Origin: Clostridia bacterium | Lineage (GTDB): Bacteria > Bacillota > Clostridia > Oscillospirales > CAG-272 | NCBI GenBank assembly: GCA_900768535.1 | Contig: CAAGDE010000038.1 | Coordinates: 1-17,354 of the forward strand | DNA: 17,354 nt | Direction of reading: 5' to 3' | Part shown: positions 1-7,505 of the stretch, piece after piece | Layout of the letters: each line of letters opens with the position of its first letter | Numbering within the stretch: position 1 is the stretch's first letter | Notes under the pieces: model-generated | What the model was told of the DNA's origin: nothing | Seen by the model: the letters and a program-made list of their open reading frames with translations, nothing else | The model's database searches: none | Position numbers and translations under genes: made by a program

Positions 1-924
1 AAGAATATTGCGGCGAATAATGTGCTGACCGTAAAGAACAGCACGCTGAACAGCAACGCGCAGTTCGGCATTTATGTGGAAAGAACAACCAAGACCGATA
101 TCACGATTGAGGACAGCACACTGAATCTGAACAGCACCGAAGCCGGCGGCGCCTGCATCAAAGCCGGCGGTGGGAACGGAACCGTGGAAAAAGTGACCCT
201 GACGGTCAAGGGGAACAAGACACAACTCAACACCAAATCCCAGTACTGCGTGTATTATCAGAAAACGCTGAATTCCACCATCAACCTGGAGGGCGGCAAG
301 CTGACGGTTGAGGATGCCGGACAGTCGTTCGCGTGGGCAGTTTCGACCTACAAGACACCGGAAAACGCCCGCGCAAAGGTGACCGTCAGCGGTGCGGAGA
401 TCGACACGGCGAAAGCGGCGCTGGATTTGGATGCCAACACCGATTTCAGCATCACCGCAGGCAAGCTGAACGAAGATAAATCCACCCTGTCCTTCGGCGG
501 CAAGAAGCAGACGATGCAGGGGAATCCCTTCACGGAGACGCTTTACGCGCAGTATCTGAAGGGAACGACCGCGGAGTCCGCCTCTACAAACGTCCGGTTT
601 GCCATGCAGGTTCCCATGACGGCGGGGTATGAGCGCTACGGCTTCCTCGTTTCGGTCGGAAACCGGGTTCTGCTTGTCGGACTGGCAAACGGCGAGAAGA
701 TTCTGTCGGTGGAGACGACTACCCTGTATACCGCCGTTTACGCGAACGGCGAAAAGGTCGGAACCGACGCGGAGGGCTGCGGCTGGCTGGCACTGGGCAT
801 TGACGGAATTCCGCAAGCCGATTTCGGAACGGAATTCAGCGTCCGCCCGTATGCCGTCAAGGACGGAACGGTGCTCCTCGGCAAGACCTATACCTTTACC
901 GTCAACGGATTGCTTTCGAAATAA
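1..924 (+). CDS. Beta-helix-like surface/secreted protein, 3' part only
   Basis: The reading frame is open from base 1, so the gene starts left of the window and 307 C-terminal residues are visible. Residues about 1-170 are short alternating hydrophobic and polar strands rich in Asn, Thr and Ser (LTVKNSTLNSN, ITIEDSTLNLN, VTLTVKG, INLEGGKLTVEDAG), the look of a right-handed parallel beta-helix or pectate-lyase-like repeat surface protein. The last roughly 110 residues (from VRFAMQVPM to YTFTVNG) resemble a C-terminal domain I recall from many clostridial surface proteins, with the pattern GYGFLV...LYTAVYANG...FSVRPYAVKDG. No LPXTG, dockerin or transmembrane anchor is seen at the C terminus, so any anchor must lie upstream. 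An in-frame GTG at 22 is not taken as a start because the frame continues upstream. Enzymatic activity cannot be judged. A 43-aa ORF follows 12 nt later. Confidence 0.75.
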   Translation, partial: KNIAANNVLTVKNSTLNSNAQFGIYVERTTKTDITIEDSTLNLNSTEAGGACIKAGGGNGTVEKVTLTVKGNKTQLNTKSQYCVYYQKTLNSTINLEGGKLTVEDAGQSFAWAVSTYKTPENARAKVTVSGAEIDTAKAALDLDANTDFSITAGKLNEDKSTLSFGGKKQTMQGNPFTETLYAQYLKGTTAESASTNVRFAMQVPMTAGYERYGFLVSVGNRVLLVGLANGEKILSVETTTLYTAVYANGEKVGTDAEGCGWLALGIDGIPQADFGTEFSVRPYAVKDGTVLLGKTYTFTVNGLLSK

Positions 925-936
925 GGAGGGAAGAAC

Positions 937-1068
937 ATGAAGCCTTATCTGAAGCCTGCCTTGGAAACCATCGGTCTGCCCTGTGCGGATGTCCTGACGG
1001 CATCGGGAGAAACCGAGCTGTTTGAAATGGATGAGAATATGGTGGTCCGGTGGAAAAACCTGAAATAA
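937..1068 (+). CDS. Small peptide ORF, 43 aa, YxxPxLxxxG N-terminus
   Basis: A short ORF with a very strong ribosome site (AAGGAGGG, 923-930) 6 nt before its ATG, starting 12 nt after the surface-protein stop. The N-terminal part reads KPYLKPALETIGLPCADVLT; the rest is acidic (TASGETELFEMDEN) with a basic, aromatic end (VVRWKNLK). There is no signal peptide or membrane segment. Short proteins with a KPxLExxxLxxxDVxxxSG-like start are, as I recall, common and unassigned in Clostridia. Y4, P7, L9 and G13 also match the YxxPxLxxxG leader motif of lasso-peptide precursors, but no lasso protease or cyclase gene is visible here. It is called coding because of the ribosome site and the clean fit between two genes. 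The function is unknown. Confidence 0.6.
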   Translation: MKPYLKPALETIGLPCADVLTASGETELFEMDENMVVRWKNLK

Positions 1069-1108
1069 CACCGGAACACACGCGAAACACGGAGAAACGG
1101 AGCATTTT

Positions 1109-2656
1109 ATGAAAAACTGGATGCGATATTGCGCGTCAGCGCTTGCAATGCTGATGCTGCTTGGGGGATTGGCTTCCTGCAAGGGCGGGAAAACCAATCC
1201 AGCCGACAGCACCGGAAACGGTACCGCGACAGAGCCGGACAGCGGCGAGGTGACAACCGACAACCGCGATGAGAACGGCTATCTGCTCGATGACCTGGGA
1301 GAGCGGGATTACGGCGACAGGAAGATCCGGATCCTGACCTGGATCAACAAATCCTACAATCAGTTTTCGTTCGATTCCGAAACCGGCGATCACGGCAACA
1401 AGTTTGAGGAGGCGGTCTATTCCCGCAATCTGCAGGTGGAACGCCGGATGAAGGTCCGGCTGCAGTGGACGTCGATTGAGGGGAACAACTCCGCAATGGA
1501 AAACTACATTTCCAAGGCGCGGGAGCTTTCCCAATCGGGAGATGTGGATATCTTTGCGGCGTACAGCATGATTCCGGCAACCCTTGCGCAGGACGGACTG
1601 CTTTCGGATATGAACGTCCTTCCGAATGTGAATCTGGAACAGCCGTGGTGGAACCGGAGTATGCTGGAGAAATGCTCGATCTACGGCAAAAACTATTTCG
1701 GCGCGGGGGATCTTTCCCCGGATATGCTGGCGGCAACCTATCTGGTCTACGCAAACAAGAAGATGGTTGCGGACAACCGGATTGAGGAAACGGTTGCAAA
1801 CGAATACGGCGAGGATTCGCTGTATGATCTGGTGTACGGCGGGAAGTGGACGCTGGATAAAATGATCCGCCTTTCCCGCGACGTCGCCGTGGACAGTGCG
1901 GACGGAACCGCCGCCGGCGCGACCTACGGCTTTTCCACCTACCTGATCAATGTCGATCCGTTCCTGCAGGGTTCGGGAATTCTGACCGTGGAAAACGGCG
2001 CGGACGGGTCGCTGATTCCCTCCGATTCCTTCGGTTCCGTTGACACGCAGAAGCTGCTGACCACGCTGGTGGATTTCTTCCAGTCGTCCGCCGCATTCCT
2101 CGGCAGATATGACGAGGGCTGGGACAACGCCACCTGGATCAACACATGGTACGAAAACCGCGCCATGTTCCTCATGGAGGATTTCACCCGTGCCAAGCTG
2201 AACTACGAAAAGGGCGTGTATACCTATCTGCTCCCCGTCCCGAAGGCGGAGGAGGCGCAGGACGGCTACCGCTGCATTCCCGGCTTCTACTGCACGGTAT
2301 GGTCGGTGGCGCACGGCTCGGCAAAGGACGAGGCGGTCGGCGCAACGCTGGAATGCCTGGCTTCCGAATCCTATCGCAGTGTCATGCCTGCCTTTTACGA
2401 GCAGCTGCTCCGGCGGCGCTATGCGGACGATCCGGGCGAGTATGAAATGATCGATTACATCAAGGGAACCATCAGCTTTGACAGCGGCAGACTGTTCACC
2501 AGCGTGTTCGGCGGCAAGACCTGGAGCGCGTTCCGCGACTGCGTGAACGGGAACTCCAAGGACTGGACCTCCTATTACGGTCAGAACGTGGCGGACGTCA
2601 TGACGAACGGCTGTGACACCATCAATAAGATCATCGATATTTACAAGAACAGGTAA
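1109..2656 (+). CDS. Extracellular solute-binding lipoprotein (family 1-like)
   Basis: 515 aa. Residues 1-24 form a lipoprotein signal (MKNWMRYCAS, hydrophobic stretch, lipobox LASC with Cys24), followed by a flexible polar linker to about residue 70. Beyond that the protein looks like a type 1 ABC solute-binding protein: KIRILTW strand, FEEAVYSRNLQVERRMKVRLQW, the DVDIFAAYSMIPATLAQDGLLSDMN segment, and a C-terminal helix-rich lobe. Such proteins sit outside the membrane and deliver sugars or oligosaccharides to an importer. The start follows a GGAG at 1099-1102. No permease or ATPase gene is adjacent, so it is either an orphan partner of a permease elsewhere or a binding protein with another role. 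The EEP lipoprotein gene starts 5 nt after its stop. The substrate cannot be inferred. Confidence 0.8.
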   Translation: MKNWMRYCASALAMLMLLGGLASCKGGKTNPADSTGNGTATEPDSGEVTTDNRDENGYLLDDLGERDYGDRKIRILTWINKSYNQFSFDSETGDHGNKFEEAVYSRNLQVERRMKVRLQWTSIEGNNSAMENYISKARELSQSGDVDIFAAYSMIPATLAQDGLLSDMNVLPNVNLEQPWWNRSMLEKCSIYGKNYFGAGDLSPDMLAATYLVYANKKMVADNRIEETVANEYGEDSLYDLVYGGKWTLDKMIRLSRDVAVDSADGTAAGATYGFSTYLINVDPFLQGSGILTVENGADGSLIPSDSFGSVDTQKLLTTLVDFFQSSAAFLGRYDEGWDNATWINTWYENRAMFLMEDFTRAKLNYEKGVYTYLLPVPKAEEAQDGYRCIPGFYCTVWSVAHGSAKDEAVGATLECLASESYRSVMPAFYEQLLRRRYADDPGEYEMIDYIKGTISFDSGRLFTSVFGGKTWSAFRDCVNGNSKDWTSYYGQNVADVMTNGCDTINKIIDIYKNR

Positions 2657-2661
2657 CGCAT

Positions 2662-4425
2662 ATGAAACGATTCTTTGCTTTGCTGCTTGCAGGCCTTTTG
2701 CTGCTGTGCGCGTGCGGGCGAGGGGAAGACGGGGGAGACCGGACGGACTCCCCCGCGTCCGATACTGCCTCTGCGGAGCCGGTCACCGAACACCCCCAGC
2801 CCGGAGTAACGGTTGCGCTGATCCGGGACGGCAAGCCGCAGTATACCATTTTCTGCGGGAATTCGGCGTACCTCTCCTACGCGGAGAGCCTGCAGGATAA
2901 GCTGTTTGAAAAATACGGGGTTGCCTTTCCGCTCAGCCGGCGGGTCGGCGAGCCGGAATCCCGCCCGTGCATTGTCATCGGGCAGACCGGGGTCACGGAC
3001 GCGGGGATTTACAGTGACCTGACCTACAGCGGCTACGCGGTAAAGACCGCCGGGGCGCATCTCTATGTCTGCGGGTACAACACCGACACCGTCGGAAAAG
3101 CGGTGCAGTACTGGCTCAGCACCATGACAAAGTCCTATGCCACGCGGAATGCGGAGGGAAAGGTCAGCGTCACGCTCCCGGACGCCACGCTGTTTGTGCG
3201 CAATCCGAAGTATCTCAAGCCGGACTGCACCCTGTTCGGGCGCACGCTTTCCGGCTACCGGCTGGTGCTCCCTGCCGACAGCGGAGAGACGGAGCGGAAT
3301 CTTGCGGAGAATTTTCAGCGCGAAATCGGGATCAATACCGGGGCATACCTGCCTGTTCTTGCGGATACGGAAGCCGAAACGGAGCCTGAAATCCGGATCG
3401 GCAGGGTGACCCGTGCAAGCAGTGCGGCGCTCTATCCCTCCGGTGCTGACACTTTTGCGCGCGGAGATTTCCGGGTGGAAAGCAGCGGCACGACCGTTTC
3501 CGTCGGCTACAACGGCGCGGGCGCACTGTACGCGGCGCTGAATCTTCTGCTGACGGACTGCTACAACAGCCGGACGGAGGCATACAGCCTGACGTCCTCT
3601 CTGAAGGCATCCTATCTCGGAGCCCAGCCCCTTGACCTGACGGACGGCGCGGACATCCGGATTATGAGCATCAACACGCTGTTTGCAAACGGGCACATCA
3701 AAGGAAGCCGTTTCAACGACCGTACCCGCATCGAGGTGATCGGCGACTATTGTCTGGCGTTCCTGCCCGATTCCGTGGGGCTTCAGGAGTGTATCATCAA
3801 CAACAACGTAAAGTACCTCGATCCCGTGATCTCGGAGGTTTACGCCTGGGTGCCGTATGATGCGGTGACGAGCGGCGAAAAAACGCTTTACCGCAAGGAT
3901 AAGTACGAGCTGAAGGATCACAACATCATCGATCTCGGCAACAATTACGCGTTCCAGTGGGCTCTGCTGGAGGACAAAGCAACGCACGAACAGTACATTC
4001 ACGGGAACGTCCACTACCACTACAACACCGATGCCGACCGCCTTCCGCAGGCGGAGCAGGTCAACGCGGAGCTGAAGCGGGTGACGGAGAAGTACCCCGG
4101 CGCGGCAATTGCGGTGACGGGGGACTACAACACCTGCCTGGATTCGCCGGTGCATGAGAAGATGACCGAAGGGCTGAATATGAAATCCGCCGTCACCGTG
4201 GCGCCGGAGCAGCTGCGCGACTACAACACGCTCTCCTGGCACGCGCTGGATCTGACCGCATTCGAAACCGAAAAGAACGAACAGCTCGACCATATCATGG
4301 TTACGACCGATACCGTGGAGGTTCTCCGGCACAAAATCGTTCACGATGCGCTGATTGCCTCCGCGACCGATCATTATCCGGTTCTGATCGATATCCGGCT
4401 CCGTACCGGCACGGCGGGGGCGTAA
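2662..4425 (+). CDS. Lipoprotein with C-terminal endonuclease/exonuclease/phosphatase (EEP) domain
   Basis: 587 aa. Signal and lipobox LCAC (Cys18) mean it is lipid-anchored on the outer face of the membrane. Residues about 45-320 hold two similar modules ending in patterns such as EIRIGRV...FRVESSGTTVSVGYNGAGALYAALNLLL, which resemble the non-catalytic N-terminal domains of alpha-glucuronidases and hexosaminidases (inferred from pattern only). Residues about 330-583 form an EEP metallophosphoesterase fold with its expected active-site residues: N338 in MSINT, E376 in LQE, N449-x-H451-Y-H453, GDYN 487-490 (D488, N490), D543-H544 and D570-H571. It should therefore hydrolyse phosphodiester or phosphomonoester bonds with Mg2+; the substrate (nucleic acid, phospholipid, inositol phosphate) is not determinable. 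The C-terminal domain is a paralogue of the next gene, which starts 4 nt after this stop. Confidence 0.8.
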   Translation: MKRFFALLLAGLLLLCACGRGEDGGDRTDSPASDTASAEPVTEHPQPGVTVALIRDGKPQYTIFCGNSAYLSYAESLQDKLFEKYGVAFPLSRRVGEPESRPCIVIGQTGVTDAGIYSDLTYSGYAVKTAGAHLYVCGYNTDTVGKAVQYWLSTMTKSYATRNAEGKVSVTLPDATLFVRNPKYLKPDCTLFGRTLSGYRLVLPADSGETERNLAENFQREIGINTGAYLPVLADTEAETEPEIRIGRVTRASSAALYPSGADTFARGDFRVESSGTTVSVGYNGAGALYAALNLLLTDCYNSRTEAYSLTSSLKASYLGAQPLDLTDGADIRIMSINTLFANGHIKGSRFNDRTRIEVIGDYCLAFLPDSVGLQECIINNNVKYLDPVISEVYAWVPYDAVTSGEKTLYRKDKYELKDHNIIDLGNNYAFQWALLEDKATHEQYIHGNVHYHYNTDADRLPQAEQVNAELKRVTEKYPGAAIAVTGDYNTCLDSPVHEKMTEGLNMKSAVTVAPEQLRDYNTLSWHALDLTAFETEKNEQLDHIMVTTDTVEVLRHKIVHDALIASATDHYPVLIDIRLRTGTAGA

Positions 4426-4429
4426 GAAG

Positions 4430-5215
4430 ATGGAAAACGGACTCTGCAGGGTGATGTCAAGCAACGTGCTGAATTCCAATGACCCGGCATCCCTGGGGTG
4501 GCGCATTCCGTACACCGAACGGGCGGAAATGCTGGCGCGGATTTACCTGACGGTTGCCCCCGATCTGCTGGGACTGCAGGAAGCGGACGCGGCAATGAAG
4601 CGGGCGCTGGGGGCGCTTTTGGGGGATGTCTATGCGTTCCCGCCGCAAAAGACGGAAAAGAACAACTACACGCCCCTGCTTTACAGAACGAGCCGGTTTG
4701 CGTATCTGGACGGCGGCTTCTGCTCCTTCGGCGGGTGTTGGGGTTATGAATGGGCGGTCTACCGCGATCGGATACGGGCGGGAGAGCGCGTGATTCATAT
4801 GAACCTGCATTATCATTATGCGTCCTTTGAGACCCGCGCCCCGCAGGCAGAGGCGGTGAACCGGAAGCTGGGGGAGCTGCGCGAAGCATATCCGGGCGTT
4901 CCGGTCTTTGTAAGCGGCGATTATAACTGCAATCGGGAGAGCAGGGAATTTCGCATCATGTGCCGCGAGCTGCCGCTGGAGTCGGGAATGCTCCTGACCG
5001 CGGACAACGACGGCTTTTCCTCCGGTTGGCATCGGCTGGGGGAGACGGTGCCGCGGGACGATGACGGTGCCATCGACCACATTGCGGTCATGCGGGATAC
5101 GGTAACGGTTATTTCCCACAGGCAGCTCCGCTCTGCAGAAGCTGCCGCGGCGACCGACCATTTCCCGATCTGGCTGGACACGGAGCCAAAGAAAAAAACG
5201 GAGGATTGCACATGA
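4430..5215 (+). CDS. EEP family metallophosphoesterase, no signal peptide
   Basis: 261 aa, essentially a single EEP domain. Visible catalytic positions are N12 (MSSN), E51 (GLQE), N125-L-H127-Y-H129, D164 and N166 in GDYN, D216-H217 and D243-H244 in TDHFP. It aligns well with the C-terminal domain of the preceding lipoprotein, for example HYHY...RAPQAEAVNRKLGEL...YPG...SGDYN, so the two are tandem paralogues. It lacks a signal peptide or membrane segment and so probably acts in the cytoplasm, in contrast to its surface-exposed neighbour. It starts 4 nt after the upstream stop and overlaps the next gene by ATGA, so it is translationally coupled on both sides. The substrate is unknown. Confidence 0.8.
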   Translation: MENGLCRVMSSNVLNSNDPASLGWRIPYTERAEMLARIYLTVAPDLLGLQEADAAMKRALGALLGDVYAFPPQKTEKNNYTPLLYRTSRFAYLDGGFCSFGGCWGYEWAVYRDRIRAGERVIHMNLHYHYASFETRAPQAEAVNRKLGELREAYPGVPVFVSGDYNCNRESREFRIMCRELPLESGMLLTADNDGFSSGWHRLGETVPRDDDGAIDHIAVMRDTVTVISHRQLRSAEAAAATDHFPIWLDTEPKKKTEDCT

Positions 5216-5457
5216 AAAACAGACGCTATGCATGGCTTGCGCTTTGCCTGTCTCTTTTGATCGGCCTGTCGGCGTGCGGCAGTCGGGAGACCGAGCCGCA
5301 GGGGACAACAGCCGGTTCTGTCGGAACAGAGGCTCCGACCGATACCGAAAGCCGGGAGACCTCCGCAGAACAGCCGACCGACACCGCGCCGGACGCGAAG
5401 GACCCGGAGGATGACGGGTACAGCAGTCTGATTCCGCTGGCACCGAGGGAGGATTGA
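5212..5457 (+). CDS. Small lipoprotein, signal plus disordered linker only
   Basis: 81 aa. Residues 1-22 are a typical lipoprotein signal (KNRR, hydrophobic core, lipobox LSAC with Cys22). The remainder is low-complexity Thr/Glu/Ser/Asp/Pro (TEPQGTTAGSV, TDTESRETSAEQPTDTAPDAKDPEDDGY) and ends in SSLIPLAPRED; no folded domain is apparent. The start is taken as ATG 5212, which overlaps the previous stop as ATGA and has GGAGG at 5200-5204; an in-frame TTG at 5206 is too close to that site. The linker resembles those of the other two lipoproteins in the run, so this may be the stub of a larger solute-binding-type lipoprotein that lost its C-terminal domain, or a genuine short surface peptide. There is no sign of a frameshifted continuation downstream, where a PHP gene begins 5 nt later. 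Confidence 0.65.
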   Translation: MKNRRYAWLALCLSLLIGLSACGSRETEPQGTTAGSVGTEAPTDTESRETSAEQPTDTAPDAKDPEDDGYSSLIPLAPRED

Positions 5458-5462
5458 GCCGT

Positions 5463-6410
5463 ATGAACCTGACGCACGATATACACACCCATACGCTGTT
5501 TTCCTCCTGCTGTACGGATCCTGCGGCAACCGTGGAGGCGTATGTCAGACGGGCGGCGGAATTGGGACACCGGGTGTTCGGTATCTCCGACCATCTGTGG
5601 GACGAAACGGTTCCGGGCGCCAGTGCATGGTATGCGGGGCAGTCGGTTCCGTATGTTCTGGAGGCGAAAAACTGCATTCCGAAGGATACGGGCGGCGTGA
5701 AGGTGCTGTTCGGTGCGGAGACGGAGTACTGCGGCATGAGCGATACGCTCGGCATCACCGCAGAGAGCGCGAAGCACTTCGACTACATCCTTGTTCCGCA
5801 TACCCACACGCACATGAAGAACTTCACCATGGCGGAGCCGCCGGAAATTGCGGCATACCGAAAGAAGATTGCCGACCGCCTGAGAGAAACCTTTGATTTC
5901 CTGAGCGACCGGCAGATCGGAAGAATGGCATCCGCGCTGAATCACAACGAGATCTACCCGCTGATTGCGGATACCTTTGATTTCGCCGGATACGCGGCGG
6001 ATTTTGCCGCAGACAGCTTTGAGCGGATGCTGAACAATCCGGAATTTGTAAAGCTGACACAGACCGTTCCGGTGATCATCGCCCACCCGTTTGCCCCGCT
6101 GGAAGGGGAGCTTTCGGTGGAGATCCGCCGCAGGATTGATCTTGACCGCGTGCACGCGCTTTGCGCCAAAGCGGCAAAAATGGGCGTTGGCTTTGATATC
6201 AACCTCTGCTTTTATTCGGTTCCGGAGGATGGCTACCGCAACGACCCGATGGTTGCAATCATGCGGGCGGCAAGGGAAGAGGGAATCCGCTTCACCCTCG
6301 GCACCGATGCGCATTCCCTCGCGGCACTGGACGGAATCCGCCGTGCCGAGCCGATCTGTGAAGCCATCGGCATCACGGACAGCGATTGGGCGGAGCTTGT
6401 CAGGGGCTGA
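5463..6410 (+). CDS. PHP-domain phosphoesterase, histidinol-phosphatase-like
   Basis: 315 aa, a full-length PHP metal-dependent phosphatase. Metal ligands visible in order are H8 and H10 in DIHTHT, D43-H44 in ISDH, E86 in GAETEY, H113/H115/H117 in PHTHTH, H208 in IAHP, and D282/H284 in GTDAHS. The PHP family includes HisK-type histidinol phosphatases, phosphoesterases and polymerase-associated domains; with no his genes nearby, histidinol phosphate is only one possible substrate. The start is set at ATG 5463, 10 nt after GAGGGAGG (5445-5452); an in-frame TTG at 5454 lies only 1 nt after that site. It is the last gene of its run, and an intrinsic terminator follows 13 nt after the stop. Together with the two EEP proteins it makes three phosphoesterases in one unit. 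Confidence 0.8.
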   Translation: MNLTHDIHTHTLFSSCCTDPAATVEAYVRRAAELGHRVFGISDHLWDETVPGASAWYAGQSVPYVLEAKNCIPKDTGGVKVLFGAETEYCGMSDTLGITAESAKHFDYILVPHTHTHMKNFTMAEPPEIAAYRKKIADRLRETFDFLSDRQIGRMASALNHNEIYPLIADTFDFAGYAADFAADSFERMLNNPEFVKLTQTVPVIIAHPFAPLEGELSVEIRRRIDLDRVHALCAKAAKMGVGFDINLCFYSVPEDGYRNDPMVAIMRAAREEGIRFTLGTDAHSLAALDGIRRAEPICEAIGITDSDWAELVRG

Positions 6411-6423
6411 AGAATCGAATTCG

Positions 6424-6458
6424 GATGCATTCGGTGAGAACCGGGTGCATCTTTTTTT
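6424..6458 (+). terminator. Intrinsic terminator ending the surface/phosphoesterase gene run
   Basis: GATGCA (6424-6429) pairs with TGCATC (6446-6451). Inside it, CGGT (6432-6435) pairs with ACCG (6440-6443) across a GAGA tetraloop, with a TT/GG mismatch between the two helices. Seven T residues (6452-6458) follow directly. It lies 13 nt after the PHP stop and 80 nt before the next promoter, so it separates the two transcription units. Confidence 0.85.
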
Positions 6459-6539
6459 CGCCCTGCGGCCCAAAGCACGGTTGCGGGGACTCATCTGTTG
6501 CAACACAACAGTACTTCTCCGGAAAATTTGCAAAAAAAC

Positions 6540-6568
6540 TTGACAAGCGGGGGAAAATGGGGTATAAT
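6540..6568 (+). promoter_or_regulatory. Consensus sigma-A promoter of the yicC-rlmN operon
   Basis: TTGACA at 6540-6545 and TATAAT at 6563-6568 are both perfect consensus boxes with a 17-bp spacer. Transcription should start near 6575, giving a leader of roughly 28 nt before yicC at 6603. An A-rich run (CAAAAAAAC) lies just upstream of the -35 box. This is the only strong promoter seen before the nine-gene housekeeping run. Confidence 0.9.
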
Positions 6569-6602
6569 TAATCTGTATGACTATCGGAAGGGGATTTTTC
6601 GG

Positions 6603-7487
6603 ATGATTCGCAGTATGACCGGCTTCGGACGCGCGCGCAGGACGGTTGGCGGGCGGGATATTACGGTTGAAATCCGGTCGGTCAACAGTCGGTTCCTCGA
6701 TTGCTCCGTCCGCGTCAGCCGCGGGACTTCCTTCCCGGAAGAACGCATCAAGCCCTATCTGCAGGGGCGGGGGCTGACACGGGGAAAGGTGGATGTCTCC
6801 GTTACGGTGGACACGGTGGAGAGCGGCGGAACGCTGACGCTGGATGACGCACGGGTCAAAGCCTACCTCGCGGCGTTGGTGAAGCTGCGGGATGAATACG
6901 GGCTTGCCGATGACATTTCGGTGATGACCGTTGCCCGCAATCCGGAGCTGTTTGTCACGGTCCGACCGGAGGAGGACGCCGAGCGCGCCTGGGCGGAGCT
7001 GGAGCCGGTGCTGGAGGCTGCCGCCGATGCCTTTTTTGCCGCAAAGGAGCGGGAGGGCGCCGCGCTGGCTGCCGATCTTGCGGAGAAGACCGCAGAGATC
7101 CGCCGGACGGTGGAGGAGATCGCTTCCCTTTCCCCGGATACGGTGAAGAACTACCGCGAGCGGCTGGCGGAGCGTGTGCGGCTGGCGCTGGCGGACAACC
7201 GCATCACGCCGGATGAATCCCGCATTCTGACCGAGTGCGCAATTTTTGCCGACAAGGTGGCGGTGGACGAGGAATTGGTTCGACTGCGTACCCACCTGGA
7301 CGCCATGGAGGAGCTTCTGCGCGGCGGAGAGGCGGTTGGCAGACGGCTGGATTTCCTGATTCAGGAGATGAACCGGGAGGTCAACACCACCGGCTCCAAA
7401 TGCGCCGATGCGGCGGTGGCGGCAAGAGTGATCGATCTGAAGTGCACGCTGGAGAAGATCCGCGAGCAGATACAGAATCTCGAATAA
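6603..7487 (+). CDS. yicC: YicC/YloC family endoribonuclease
   Basis: 294 aa, normal length for the family. Family signatures are present at both ends: MIRSMTGFGRA at the N terminus, EIRSVNSRFLD near residues 26-36, and at the C terminus GRRLDFLIQEMNREVNTTGSK followed by LKCTLEKIREQIQNLE, where acidic residues contribute to metal-dependent RNA cleavage in this family. The start ATG 6603 is chosen over upstream in-frame codons because they would lie before the promoter and lack a ribosome site, while GGAAGGGGA (6586-6594) sits 8 nt before this ATG. It is the first gene of the operon; remA follows after 18 nt, the usual Firmicutes arrangement. Confidence 0.95.
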   Translation: MIRSMTGFGRARRTVGGRDITVEIRSVNSRFLDCSVRVSRGTSFPEERIKPYLQGRGLTRGKVDVSVTVDTVESGGTLTLDDARVKAYLAALVKLRDEYGLADDISVMTVARNPELFVTVRPEEDAERAWAELEPVLEAAADAFFAAKEREGAALAADLAEKTAEIRRTVEEIASLSPDTVKNYRERLAERVRLALADNRITPDESRILTECAIFADKVAVDEELVRLRTHLDAMEELLRGGEAVGRRLDFLIQEMNREVNTTGSKCADAAVAARVIDLKCTLEKIREQIQNLE

Positions 7488-7505
7488 GGGAGAACGGGGA
7501 AAACT

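Noticed and set aside
2641..4515. Minus-strand ORF of 624 codons opposite the EEP lipoprotein
   Set aside because: Antisense shadow of a gene with intact signal peptide and catalytic motifs; no ribosome site or family features.
5463..6410. Assigning the PHP gene as hisK/hisJ histidinol phosphatase
   Set aside because: The metal-binding motifs support the fold, but no histidine-synthesis genes are near and the PHP family has several activities.
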